Below, piece after piece: positions 18,569 through 26,928 of a stretch of DNA of 55,157 bases. Each line of letters opens with the position of its first letter. Position 1 is the stretch's first letter. This DNA is from Halobacteroidaceae bacterium (lineage in GTDB: Bacteria; Bacillota; Halanaerobiia; B1SED10-174), in NCBI GenBank assembly GCA_003554585.1, contig PWGV01000118.1:1-55157 (forward strand). The letters run 5' to 3'. Under the pieces are notes generated by a model. The model worked only from the letters and a program-made list of their open reading frames with translations. It did no database searches and was not told the origin of the DNA. Made by a program: the position numbers and the translations under genes.

Positions 18569-18905
18569 TTACAACCTGGGATCAAGAAAATCTCTTAATC
18601 CCCCAGGAGGTTAAAACCAAGCACGGTCAGGAAAATAGCTATTCCGGGGAAAGTAGTAATCCAGGGGGCATCCCAGATATAGTCCCGACCCCAAGATGGG
18701 GGATGGAGGCTGGGATCCAAGCCCAAGGAAGCTTAAACCCGCTTCAGCCATAATAGCGGTAGCCATCCCCAGGGTTGCCAAAACTAAAACCGGAGAAATA
18801 CACTGGGGCAGGATATTTCCCCAGATTATCCGGAAATTTTTACACCCAATGGCCCGGGCTGCTTCAACATATTTCTGGTTATAAAGCAAACTCAAAACCA
18901 CGATA
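18569..18905 (-). pseudogene. Remnant of an OppC/DppC-type ABC permease (C-terminal part)
   Basis: On the minus strand the frame reads 'NQKYVEAARAIGCKNFRIIW' and '[16 protein letters not shown]', the EAA loop and following segment of an OppC-type permease. At the C5 run near 18700 the frame is lost by one extra base; the shifted frame continues correctly as '[18 protein letters not shown]' and '[13 protein letters not shown]', then stops. A third frame carries the expected ending '[10 protein letters not shown]'. About two thirds of the gene upstream is missing, and the remnant runs into the 3' end of the acetyltransferase gene. No other transporter subunits are near, so it is a decayed leftover. 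It differs in sequence from the permease at the left edge. Confidence 0.85.
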
Positions 18906-19697
18906 GGAAAAAGACTCCACCAAACCAATTTTTCTCGCTATAACTTCCGAAGCTTTATTACCCTCCATGCAATCCCAATAAGGCATAAGTCCTCGTTCCC
19001 CGCATTCCCCGACAAAGGATCTTGCCATTATCTGGGCAAATTTTCGCCCCTGAAAGGAGGGAAGGGTTTCAATGTCAATCCCATGCATATCCCCCCGGGC
19101 AAAGCCGGAAAAACAGATCCCCACCATCTCCTTATTCCGAAGGATACCATAACCAAATCCCAGGGCAAAAAAACGGTCCAGTTCTCCCCAGAACTCACAA
19201 ATCCTTTTAAGCCAAAAAGGATAGTTAGATATCTCAGGAGTAAAATTTTCAGGCCCCAACCTGATTATTGAAAAGCCTTCGGCCGGAGCAGCGGGGCCAG
19301 GAGAAAAACTATTTCCTTTTGGGAAAGTTAAAACTTTCTGGTTCCAGGTCTGCATCTCCCTGCCGGAAAAAATTTTTTCTATCTGGTCTTCCCAACCGTG
19401 ATGATTACCAAAGCATTCAAACCACTCCAGGCCAAGTTCTTGCGCCTGGGGGGCAATTACCCGGTCTATAAAACCGGAAACCTTTCGGTTAAATTCATAG
19501 TTTTCTTCGTCTCCGATAAAGAAAAATCCATCATGATTCCCCAGCCACACTAACCCACTTGCAGGGTTTTCTTCATCATCAACAAAAACCCGCCCCGGAT
19601 TATTGCCACCGATTATAGCCCTAACTTCCAGATGTCCATGGGGGTTGGTAATATTTTCACACCGGCTAAAATGAGATGGTTTTAATTCGAAAAGCAA
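18879..19697 (-). CDS. GNAT-type N-acetyltransferase
   Basis: 272 aa, TTG start at 19697 with GAGAGGA upstream. The N-terminal half is an all-purpose extension of the PF12746-like group of GNAT proteins (recognised by layout, not searched). The C-terminal half has the acetyl-CoA fold: 'GICFSGFARGDMHGIDIET' as beta4-beta5 and 'GRKFAQIMARSFVGECGERG' as the pyrophosphate-binding helix, then 'WDCMEGNKASEVIARKIG'. Substrate unknown. Its last residues overlap the permease remnant in another frame, so its C-terminus may have been altered by the event that left the remnant. It lies 54 nt behind the racemase gene and is probably cotranscribed with it. Confidence 0.8.
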   Translation of the reverse strand: MLFELKPSHFSRCENITNPHGHLEVRAIIGGNNPGRVFVDDEENPASGLVWLGNHDGFFFIGDEENYEFNRKVSGFIDRVIAPQAQELGLEWFECFGNHHGWEDQIEKIFSGREMQTWNQKVLTFPKGNSFSPGPAAPAEGFSIIRLGPENFTPEISNYPFWLKRICEFWGELDRFFALGFGYGILRNKEMVGICFSGFARGDMHGIDIETLPSFQGRKFAQIMARSFVGECGERGLMPYWDCMEGNKASEVIARKIGLVESFSYRGFEFAL

Positions 19698-19751
19698 TTA
19701 AATCCTCTCCTAACATTTTTTTCTTTCAGGTAAATTCTCAAAAAAATCTCT

Positions 19752-20450
19752 TTATCTTTCCTCCAGGATTAATTCTACAGCCTTCCGGGCATGGATCCGG
19801 GTTGTATCAAAAAGCGGCAGAGGAGTTTCTACCTCACTAAGCAGAAGAGGAATTTCAGTGCAACCCAGAATTACTCCCTGAGCACCCTTATTTTTTAACT
19901 TTTCAATAACCTTAAAATACTGCTCCGCGGATTTTTCCAGGAATTGTCCGGAAATCAACTCTTTATAAATAATATTGTGGACAATACCTCTATCTTCTTC
20001 AGAAGGAATTATGGTTTTTATTCCGTGTTTTTCTTTTAATCTTTTTGAATAAAATTCTTTTTCCATCGTAAAGCGAGTCCCCAGTAAACCAACCTTATCC
20101 ATTCCATTTTCTCTTATCTCCATCGCTACAGCATCAGCAATATGGAAAAGGGGTACTCCTATCGAATCCTGAACTTCCTCGGCCATAACATGCATGGTAT
20201 TGGTACAAATTAAAATCAGCTCTGCCCCCGCTTTTTCAAGGCGAACCGCAATTTCCACCATTTTTTCGCTAAGTTCTCCCCAGTTTCCGCTGTGTTGCAA
20301 ATCAGAAATTTCCGCGAAATCAAATGAATATATTATACTCCTGCAAGAATGAGCAGGCCCCAGTTTCTCCCGCGCAACCTGATTAATAATCCGGTAATAT
20401 TCACTGGTAGATTCCCAGCTCATTCCGCCAATTAAACCAAGAGTTTTCAT
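19752..20450 (-). CDS. Aspartate/glutamate racemase family protein
   Basis: 232 aa, cofactor-independent racemase that uses two cysteines. 'LGLIGGMSWESTSEYYRIIN' at the N-terminus is the YgeA/aspartate-racemase signature; the catalytic cysteines are in 'LICTNTMH' (about residue 82) and 'VILGCTEIPLL' (about residue 195). Members make D-aspartate or act on other amino acids; substrate cannot be fixed. ATG at 20450 has GGAGGGGA-type purines upstream. It is followed by the acetyltransferase gene. Confidence 0.92.
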   Translation of the reverse strand: MKTLGLIGGMSWESTSEYYRIINQVAREKLGPAHSCRSIIYSFDFAEISDLQHSGNWGELSEKMVEIAVRLEKAGAELILICTNTMHVMAEEVQDSIGVPLFHIADAVAMEIRENGMDKVGLLGTRFTMEKEFYSKRLKEKHGIKTIIPSEEDRGIVHNIIYKELISGQFLEKSAEQYFKVIEKLKNKGAQGVILGCTEIPLLLSEVETPLPLFDTTRIHARKAVELILEER

Positions 20451-20520
20451 TGAACTCCCCTCCTCAGGATACCCTCCATTATAACACAGGACTTTCTGGA
20501 TTTCGCACTGGAAAAGCTAT

Positions 20521-20576
20521 AACAAAAAGCAAAAACAGGAGCAAAAAGGAAAAGGGGTTACCTTATTGCTCCTGTT
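20521..20576 (-). terminator. Intrinsic terminator downstream of the small ORF
   Basis: An 11-bp perfect inverted repeat, AACAGGAGCAA (20534-20544) and TTGCTCCTGTT (20566-20576), with a 21-nt loop. Read on the minus strand, the stem is followed by TTTTTGCTTTTTG. It lies 39 nt past the stop of the candidate small ORF at 20615-20761. Confidence 0.7.
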
Positions 20577-20614
20577 CTACCCCGTTGACTTAAACGGAAT
20601 TAGGGAGACCGGAT

Positions 20615-20761
20615 TCAGTTACTGAAAAAAAATTTAACCCTAGCCCAGAAACGGGAAAAAATTAAGGATTTTTCCCGAGAGGTCATTACCTGCCCTTGGA
20701 GTGTTGGAGATTTAATGTAATTTTCTGCAAACTTTTTCTCCGCCAGGTAGAGGAAATACAA
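20615..20761 (-). CDS. Candidate small basic protein gene (48 codons) downstream of the ArsR regulator
   Basis: A 48-codon frame starting at TTG 20761, 5 nt behind a strong AGGAGGAG site. The protein is basic with an aromatic C-terminus ('FWARVKFFFSN') and an N-terminal 'YFLYLAEKKFAENYI'. It sits 76 nt after the ArsR-type regulator and is followed by a good minus-strand terminator, so it looks like a self-contained last cistron. A perfect 20-bp palindrome lies between it and the regulator stop. No family is recognised. Support is the ribosome-binding site, terminator and palindrome; the alternative is a non-coding stretch with a chance ORF. Confidence 0.5.
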   Translation of the reverse strand: MYFLYLAEKKFAENYIKSPTLQGQVMTSREKSLIFSRFWARVKFFFSN

Positions 20762-20788
20762 TTTCTCTCCTCCTTTATATTTTTAATT

Positions 20789-20808
20789 CGGTCAATTTTT
20801 TTTGACCG
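20789..20808. promoter_or_regulatory. Perfect palindrome, operator-like, before the small ORF
   Basis: CGGTCA-N8-TGACCG, perfectly symmetric over 20 bp with an A/T core. It shares the GTCA-N8-TGAC layout with a site just upstream of the ArsR-type gene (21413-21428). It lies 28 nt before the small ORF start. It could be an operator for the neighbouring regulator; the short spacing also allows an RNA hairpin. Confidence 0.5.
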
Positions 20809-20837
20809 TTAACCCGAAAGAAAAACCCCTTTCAGGG

Positions 20838-21398
20838 TCAATCTTCCTCTAAAGAAAAACCGGTAAAACCAATGGCAAAACTTTTTTCTCCGCTTCCATC
20901 TCTTGCTTTAATTCTCTCCAGAGTTTTTTCAATTTCAACCAGGAATGAGGCGAATTCTTCTGGCTTCATTCGTACGTCAAACTGGGAGAATAAAGAGGTT
21001 TGATCTTCGATAGAACCGGGACGGAATTTAAAAGCAGTCAGGGGGGCTTTGATAATCTTTTTCTTCAAACGGTTTATTACCTCCAACCCGAACTGCCGAA
21101 CAGAACGACTGTCAACAAAAGGCATCAATTCATCACTGGGGATTATGGATTTAGCTACAGAACGATAAAACTTTTGCATTATCCCCTTTTTTTCTTCCCT
21201 GCAAACGATCTCAATAATACCATTCTTTTCCAGTTCCCCCAGGTGGTAATGGATTTTGGAACGAGGTATATTTAGAGTCTCGGACAGCTGCTGTCCGGTC
21301 ATCGGTTTTTCTATAAGTTGAGACAAAATTTTTATCCGCAAAGGATCGCTAAGAGCTTTTAGTTGTTCGATCCGGGTAAGGAAAAATATTTCTTGCAT
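20838..21398 (-). CDS. ArsR-family winged-helix transcriptional regulator
   Basis: 186 aa. N-terminal winged helix-turn-helix: 'LKALSDPLRIKILSQLIEKP' then 'TGQQLSETLNIPRSKIHYHL' (recognition helix) and 'GELEKNGIIEIV', about residues 12-75. The C-terminal ~100 residues form an unrecognised effector or dimerisation region, longer than in small metal sensors, and I see no cysteine metal motif, so the signal is probably not a metal. ATG at 21398 has AAGGAGG. It is divergent from the CrtI-like gene and has a perfect-consensus promoter with repeated elements, implying autoregulation. A candidate small ORF follows. Confidence 0.88.
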   Translation of the reverse strand: MQEIFFLTRIEQLKALSDPLRIKILSQLIEKPMTGQQLSETLNIPRSKIHYHLGELEKNGIIEIVCREEKKGIMQKFYRSVAKSIIPSDELMPFVDSRSVRQFGLEVINRLKKKIIKAPLTAFKFRPGSIEDQTSLFSQFDVRMKPEEFASFLVEIEKTLERIKARDGSGEKSFAIGFTGFSLEED

Positions 21399-21410
21399 AG
21401 GGACCTCCTT

Positions 21411-21464
21411 CTGTCAGATTTAATTGACCGATTTAATTATATCACCTGATTTAATTCCTGTCAA
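21411..21464 (-). promoter_or_regulatory. Consensus promoter of the ArsR-type gene with repeated elements
   Basis: On the minus strand TTGACA (21464-21459), 17-nt spacer, TATAAT (21441-21436): both hexamers are perfect. The element AATTAAATC occurs three times in the same direction: in the spacer, overlapping the -10, and just downstream. The last copy lies inside GTCA-N8-TGAC (21413-21428), which resembles the palindrome at 20789-20808. Such placement fits a repressor acting on its own promoter. Confidence 0.75.
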
Positions 21465-21564
21465 TAAACCCCTAAATTTTCCTTTTCTTATGGTAAAGTT
21501 CTGCAGGAATTTCCCGGTTCAATTAGAATTATTACTATATTCTGTAAAAAGGCGGTGATTTAAT

Positions 21565-23052
21565 ATGAGTGCTCCTAAAGCAAAAATTATCGGAGGAGGC
21601 CTTGGAGGTCTCTCCGCAGGCATCGCCTTACTGAACTCAGGCTTCCGAGTAGAAATTTATGAAAAAAACAGCCATCTCGGGGGTAAACTTAACTATATTG
21701 ACCAGGATGGATTTTCATTCGATCTCGGCCCCTCCATTCTCACTATGCCCCATATTTTTTCCCGGGTATTTGAAGAAAGCGGCCGCAGGATAGAAGATTA
21801 CGTGCAATTTGAACTGCTCGAATTGCAGTGGCGTAATTTTTTCCCTGACGAAACTGTTATCGATCTTTACGCCGATCCCGAAACAACGATCAGCAAAAAT
21901 GAACTTTTAAGTTCAAAGGATGGGCAGGATATTTCACGTTTTCTCTCTTACGGCCAGGAGCTTTATCAGCGTGTAGAAAGGGGTTATTTCCAAAAAGGAA
22001 TAGATACTCTTCCCCAACTTCTTAGCTACCACGGGATTTTAGAAACAATTAGAGGTTTTGATATGTTTTCCACAGTTGATCGCGGGGTTAGGCGACATGT
22101 CTCCAATCCATACTTGGTAGACATTTTTAATTTTTTCTGTAAATACGTTGGCTCATCACCCTATTCAGCTCCAGCAGTCTTAAACCTGCTCCCCTATATT
22201 CAACATAAATTCGGCCTCTGGTATGTTCGGGGAGGTTTATTCAACCTGAGCCAGGCTTTGCAAAAACTTTTTTTGGAACTGGGAGGCAAAATCTACCTGG
22301 AACAGGAAGTTATCGGCCTTTTTTCTTCTGAAAATACAATTACCAGCATGCAGCTTGAAGACGGGGAAATTGTCCAAGGAGATATTTTTGTTTCCAATAT
22401 GGAAGAAATTCCTGCCTATGAAGATCTTTTAGGAGAAGAGCAAAGCTTTTTAAACAAATTCCACCGTTTTGAACCGGCATGTTCGGGACTGGTTTTGCAC
22501 CTGGGTGTTAATCGAGAATACCCCCAGCTCGCTCATCACAATTTCTTTTTTTCCCCCGATCCCGAAAATCATTTTTCCACTATCTTTAAAAGCAAGAAAC
22601 TTCCCGAAGATCCTACCATTTACCTGGTTGCACCCACAAAAACTAATCCCTCCACTGCCCCGGAAGGGGGAGAGGTAATTAAAATCCTGCCCCACATTCC
22701 CTACCTGCAAAAACCACCTTTTCCCCGCGAGGATTATAGAAAACTGAGGGAACGAGTTCTTATAAAACTTGAAGAAATGGGGTTAACCGATCTCCGAAAA
22801 CATATTGTAACCGAATTAATGTGGACCCCCGAAGATATTTATCGCCTTTACCTGTCTCACCGGGGAGCGATTTACGGAGTAGTATCTGACAGAAAGAAAA
22901 ACCTCGGGTTTAAAGCACCCAAGGTCAGTAAAAAGTATAAAAATTTGTTCTTTACAGGCGGAAGTGTAAACCCAGGAGGTGGAATGCCCATGGCTTTCCT
23001 ATCGGGGCTGCAGGTCCGGGATAAGATTGTTAAGAAATTCAATCCAAGATAA
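21565..23052 (+). CDS. Phytoene desaturase-like FAD enzyme (CrtI/CrtN family)
   Basis: 495 aa. N-terminal FAD dinucleotide motif 'IIGGGLGGLSAGIALLNSGF' then an acidic strand end 'VEIYEKNSHLGGKL', and the C-terminal family motif region 'LFFTGGSVNPGGGMPMAFLS' near residue 465. Members desaturate or isomerise carotenoid precursors; some act on other lipids. No crtB-type synthase or other carotenoid gene is visible, so a pigment role is uncertain. ATG at 21565 follows AGGCGGTG. It is divergent from the ArsR-type regulator and convergent with a broken paralogue at 23070-24568. Confidence 0.88.
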   Translation: MSAPKAKIIGGGLGGLSAGIALLNSGFRVEIYEKNSHLGGKLNYIDQDGFSFDLGPSILTMPHIFSRVFEESGRRIEDYVQFELLELQWRNFFPDETVIDLYADPETTISKNELLSSKDGQDISRFLSYGQELYQRVERGYFQKGIDTLPQLLSYHGILETIRGFDMFSTVDRGVRRHVSNPYLVDIFNFFCKYVGSSPYSAPAVLNLLPYIQHKFGLWYVRGGLFNLSQALQKLFLELGGKIYLEQEVIGLFSSENTITSMQLEDGEIVQGDIFVSNMEEIPAYEDLLGEEQSFLNKFHRFEPACSGLVLHLGVNREYPQLAHHNFFFSPDPENHFSTIFKSKKLPEDPTIYLVAPTKTNPSTAPEGGEVIKILPHIPYLQKPPFPREDYRKLRERVLIKLEEMGLTDLRKHIVTELMWTPEDIYRLYLSHRGAIYGVVSDRKKNLGFKAPKVSKKYKNLFFTGGSVNPGGGMPMAFLSGLQVRDKIVKKFNPR

Positions 23053-23069
23053 TTATTTTGAACAAACCC

Positions 23070-24568
23070 TTATATTTGGTAAGGTTGGTTAAAATCAGAA
23101 CAGATTAGCTTAGAAGCTATTCGCCCCGATTCATAAATAGTGGGCAATCCACTGCCGGGATTGGTGCCTCCCCCCAGCCAGAAAACAGTTTTCCAGTTCC
23201 TCAAATCTGTTGCGGGGCCTGAAGTATAACAACTGGGAAAGATTATGGCCCAGGTTAAAAGTTGCCCCGCGGTAAACATTATAGTCCTCTTCCCAGTTGA
23301 GCGGGTTTATGGATTTCTCAACTACAATATGTTCCTCAATATCTTTCAATCGGGTTTTATTTTTAATTGTTTCCAAAACCTTGCCCCGGTACTCTTTAAC
23401 CTGTTTCTCATCCCAGTTAACCGTGGCCTGCCGGTTGGCAATGGGAACCAGGATATAAAGGGCCGAGTGCCCCTGGGGAGCCAGGGTGGGATCGTTAATA
23501 GTAGGGTTCTGGATATATACAGACATATCATCAGTTAATCTAAAATTTTTAAAAATATTTTCCACATTGTTCTTGTAGTCCCGGGCAAAAATAATATTAT
23601 GGTGATTGAACTCATATTCCTTATCCAACCCCAGGTAAAGCATAAAAGTGGAACAGGAGAATTTTTTGCGGGCAATCTTTTCGGGAGAGTACTTGCGGAG
23701 TGTACCTGGCTCCATTAGCTCATTCATAGCATAAGCAAAGTCCGCATTGATAATTACTTTATCAGCTTCGACTCTACTCCCGTCTTCCAGTTCAATACCC
23801 TGCACTTTTCCATTGGAAGAAATTATTTTCTTTGCCGGGGTAGACGTATGAATTTTTCCTCCCTCTTCTTGCACAACTTTTCCCATCGCCTGGGAAATCT
23901 CGTTCAGCCCGCCTTTTATGTAGTATATTCCAAAATTATGTTCGTTAAAGGGTATAATGGCAAATGCACCAGGGCATTCCCAGGGAGACATCCCCAGGTA
24001 CTTGGCCTGGAAAGTAAAAGCAAGTTTGAGTTTTTCATCTTTGAAATAATCTCCTAAAACATCAAAAAGGGAACGGCCCAGGCTTAACCTGGGTAATAAC
24101 TGGAAAACCTCCGGGGCCAGCAAATCATTCCATTTGCTGTAATCCCTTTGCAGACAGGGCAAAAGCTTCTGGAGCCTTTTCTCTTCCCGGTTTAAAAATT
24201 TCTTTACTGTCCTCGATTCCCCGGAAACAAACTATCAATTTCTTCTTGCATTTTTTCGGCATTGCTGGAAATATTAATTTCTAGGTCCTCGAACTGGAGC
24301 CTGTACATGGGATCCAGGTGAATAAATTCCAGGTAATCTTCGGCCTTTCTATTGGTTTCAAAAAAACCTGGTCGAGGATAAATTTCATCATAAAAAAAGT
24401 GGGGCCAGTATCAAACTTATAGTCCCCAATCTGCAAGGGCGCATTACGCCCCCCTAAAACCGGTTTTTTTTCAAAAATGTCAACCTCAAATCCTCTCGAC
24501 GCAAGAAGCATCCCGCTTGTCAGCCCACCGGGGCCAGCCCCAATTATTGCAACTTTTCCTTTAGGCAA
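23070..24568 (-). pseudogene. Second CrtI-like desaturase gene with three frameshifts
   Basis: Homologous to the neighbouring intact gene. It starts 'KVAIIGAGPGGLTSGMLLAS' (FAD site) at TTG 24568. The frame is broken near 24361 (T7 run, one base short), near 24221 (G4 run, one base short) and near 23165 (G6 run, one base extra). Reading across the breaks restores 'ETNRKAEDYLEFIHLDPMYR', 'VKKFLNREEKRLQKLLP' and a C-terminus 'LGGGTNPGSGLPTIYESGRI'. All three breaks are single-base changes in homopolymers, so either recent loss of function or sequencing error could explain them. Apart from these the reading is complete, about 500 codons. Confidence 0.88.
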
Positions 24569-24694
24569 TTCCCATCACCCCATTCGGTTTTTCACTTTAA
24601 TTTTATCACTTGTTAACAATTTCCACCACTAAATGGAAAATCCTGCCCCCTTTTAATTACCCCTTCACCCATCAGCTAAAAAGGAGGTTCGATT

Positions 24695-25269
24695 ATGTAC
24701 AGCCCGATAAGCTGGGATTTTCAAATGTTTATTTTTATTCTCTGCACCTTTGTCTGGTGGGCAGAATTTATCTTTTTCCCGGCTCCGGCCCGTAAAAAAA
24801 GAGGAAGAACTTCTTTTATGATTATTGTTTTTCCCATTTTTTTAGTGGTTGCCCTTTCCGTTATTTTCACGCGCTTAAGAATTGGGGTTGTTGCGGACAC
24901 CCCTGGAACCATCATGCGCACTGTTGGGTTGCTTATCTATATAATGGGTCTGGTTTTTCGTTACTGGTCCATTCGGGAACTGGGCGACCTTTTTACCAGA
25001 GGAACCGAGGTTGAAAAAAGCCAAGCTCTAATAAGCACAGGTCTTTATAATTACCTGAGGCATCCCCTATATCTTGGGCTGTTCCTTCTAACAACCGGGG
25101 TCCCGGTTTTTCTGCAAAATTTTCCCGTTTCTCTTCTGGCCTTTTCTTGATGTTTTTTTCCTTGAATTACCGAATGCAGGAGGAAGAAGCATTAATGGAA
25201 AAAATTATTGGAGAACGATACCAGGAATGGAAAAAAGAAAGGTATCGGTTTTTCCCATTTATATATTGA
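24695..25269 (+). pseudogene. Membrane methyltransferase (isoprenylcysteine/phospholipid methyltransferase-like), frameshifted
   Basis: ATG at 24695 behind AGGAGG. The first 151 codons give several membrane segments and the family motif 'LISTGLYNYLRHPLYLGLFL', then stop within 'LLAFS' at 25150. One base restored in the T4 run near 25142 lets the frame continue 'FLMFFSLNYRMQEEEALMEK', 'IIGERYQEWKKERYRFFP' to a stop at 25269, which is the normal ICMT/PEMT ending (RxxxEEExL and YxxYxxxxxRxxP-like). The protein would methylate a membrane-associated substrate using SAM. It ends 4 nt from the convergent TetR gene. Either a fresh pseudogene or a sequencing error. Confidence 0.8.
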
Positions 25270-25273
25270 CCCT

Positions 25274-25885
25274 TCAAGCCCGCAAACCATTCCGCAGCAT
25301 TTCAATTAAATCCCCAAGTAGTTTTTCCATATTTTTCTCCGAATATTCTTTTTCTCGGACATACTCCCCCAGGGCAATAGAAACCCTGGTCATGATAAAG
25401 GCAATAAATCCAAAATCAAGCCCTCTTTTTAATTCTCCCTGTTCTGCTCCCCTCTGTAAAAGGGCTGTTAAAAAAGCATCGCTTTTTTGCATGCTGGTTC
25501 CGAGAATCTCTTCTTTGAATTTTTCATCCTTACTTTTCATCAGGTTATCACTAATTTCCCCCAGTTCGGGGTAATCCCGACTAAATTTTAAACCTGCAAC
25601 ATAAACTTCCCGCAGCAGCTCGAAAAAATCCCTGTTTTCTGAACCAATTTGGACATCCTTCAGGTAATCAAGTTTTTTCTCTGCAGCCAGATCAATAATA
25701 TGGGAAAAGAGATCTTTTTTCCCAGAAAAATACTGGTAAAAACTTCCCTTGGCAATGCCTGCTTCCTTTACTATCCGGGAAATACTTGCTTGAGAGAATT
25801 CAAAATTTTTAAATTCTTGCATTGCTACAGCAATTATTCGCTCTCTTTTTTCAGTTGGCAGGTTAAAAAAGGTTTCTTTCGGCAC
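25274..25885 (-). CDS. TetR/AcrR-family transcriptional regulator
   Basis: 203 aa. N-terminal HTH: 'KRERIIAVAMQEFKNFEFSQ' and 'ASISRIVKEAGIAKGSFYQY' followed by 'FSGKKDLF', the classic TetR DNA-binding helix layout at about residues 13-62. The C-terminal all-helical ligand domain is generic. Its promoter has perfect -35 and good -10 hexamers, with a 16-bp near-perfect palindrome directly downstream, indicating autorepression. Convergent with the frameshifted methyltransferase gene, which may be a former target. Confidence 0.92.
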   Translation of the reverse strand: MPKETFFNLPTEKRERIIAVAMQEFKNFEFSQASISRIVKEAGIAKGSFYQYFSGKKDLFSHIIDLAAEKKLDYLKDVQIGSENRDFFELLREVYVAGLKFSRDYPELGEISDNLMKSKDEKFKEEILGTSMQKSDAFLTALLQRGAEQGELKRGLDFGFIAFIMTRVSIALGEYVREKEYSEKNMEKLLGDLIEMLRNGLRA

Positions 25886-25950
25886 TAAAATCCCTCGCTT
25901 TTTCTACTAGGGCTCAAAAAAGAACCAGGTTAAAATTAAACGGAAAAGTG

Positions 25951-25995
25951 ATGACTATTTAGTCATATCATAAGCTTTTTCTTTCCCCCTGTCAA
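25951..25995 (-). promoter_or_regulatory. TetR-gene promoter with palindromic operator
   Basis: Minus strand TTGACA (25995-25990), 17-nt spacer, TATGAT (25972-25967), directly followed by the palindrome ATGACTATTTAGTCAT (25951-25966), which has 7-bp arms around two bases. Repressor binding there would block transcription start. Confidence 0.75.
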
Positions 25996-26005
25996 AGGGG
26001 GGTTT

Positions 26006-26686
26006 TTAGAATAGGGTCTGTTTTTTTTCCAGTAGTTGGGGAGAATTGTTTTTGGGAGAATTAACCGCTTCGGACACCTGGTAGGCCTGCAGCTCCGGTC
26101 CTCTATGTTTTTCCAGTAAATCAATTAATTTTTGAAGTTTATCCTTTTCTCCAAGCCAGGCTTGCTCTTCCTCCGGATTTAAAATCACGGGCATCCTGTT
26201 ATGGACAGGCTTGACCTTCTCGTCCGCTTCCCGGGTAAGGATACTTACAGTCCGAATAACTTCCCCATCTGCTCCCTTCCATTCTTCCCAAATACCGGCA
26301 AAGGCAAAAACCTTCTCCCCCGGAAGGTAAAAGCGATAGGGGGTTTTTTTATTGCCTTCCTTTTTCCACTCGTAAAACCCATCTGCAGGGATAAGGCAGC
26401 GGCGGTTTTTGAAGGCGGCACGAAAAGACGGTTTTTCTGAGACTGTCTCCGCCCTGGCGTTAATTAATTTTTTGGCTTTTTGAGGATCCTTAGCCCAGGA
26501 TGGAAGGAGCCCCCATTTTAAATAACCCGCCCTGTTTCCATCAGGTCCCCTTACAACGACCAGAACCTCCTGGGATGGAGCTATATTATAGCTGGGCTGA
26601 TATCCCCCGGGCAGATCTCCTTTAATTCCAAACCGTTCTACCAGAATTAAAAACTCATCAACAGTCAGGGTAAACCGACCACACAT
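26006..26686 (-). CDS. SRAP/HMCES-type protein (abasic-site DNA-protein crosslinker)
   Basis: 226 aa if started at ATG 26686. Family members form a covalent bond through Cys2 with abasic sites in single-stranded DNA. That requires 'MCGRF' at the very N-terminus, so the ATG at 26686 (GGGAG 8 nt upstream) is chosen over a GTG at 26695. Other family residues are present: 'PSYNIAPSQ', 'WGLLPSWAKDPQKAKKLINA' with the conserved Asn, 'CLIPADGFYEWKK' with the catalytic Glu, and 'PVHNRMPVIL' with the conserved His. Complete and ordinary. SOS-box control cannot be judged. Confidence 0.95.
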   Translation of the reverse strand: MCGRFTLTVDEFLILVERFGIKGDLPGGYQPSYNIAPSQEVLVVVRGPDGNRAGYLKWGLLPSWAKDPQKAKKLINARAETVSEKPSFRAAFKNRRCLIPADGFYEWKKEGNKKTPYRFYLPGEKVFAFAGIWEEWKGADGEVIRTVSILTREADEKVKPVHNRMPVILNPEEEQAWLGEKDKLQKLIDLLEKHRGPELQAYQVSEAVNSPKNNSPQLLEKKQTLF

Positions 26687-26928
26687 TTGTCCCACTCCCT
26701 GTTTTTCTTGGAATTTTAAAACTCCTACTGCAATATACCCTGCAAAAGGAAAAAAACCTGCAAAGTCAATTATTTCAGCATATAGCTTGAACTTTTTTAA
26801 TTTATGTACAGGGAACTCTTTCCTTTTTAGAAGTAATTACGGGGATCCCGCTTTGCAACGAGAGCTGGTCAAGGGAAGATTATAAAAAAAAAGACGATTT
26901 TAGGTGAAAAAAAAGATCACATGGGGCC

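Noticed and set aside
20813-20838. Short hairpin (CCCT/AGGG) followed by T-rich sequence after the ArsR-type stop as a strong terminator
   Set aside because: The stem is only four or five base pairs; it may attenuate but is too weak to list.
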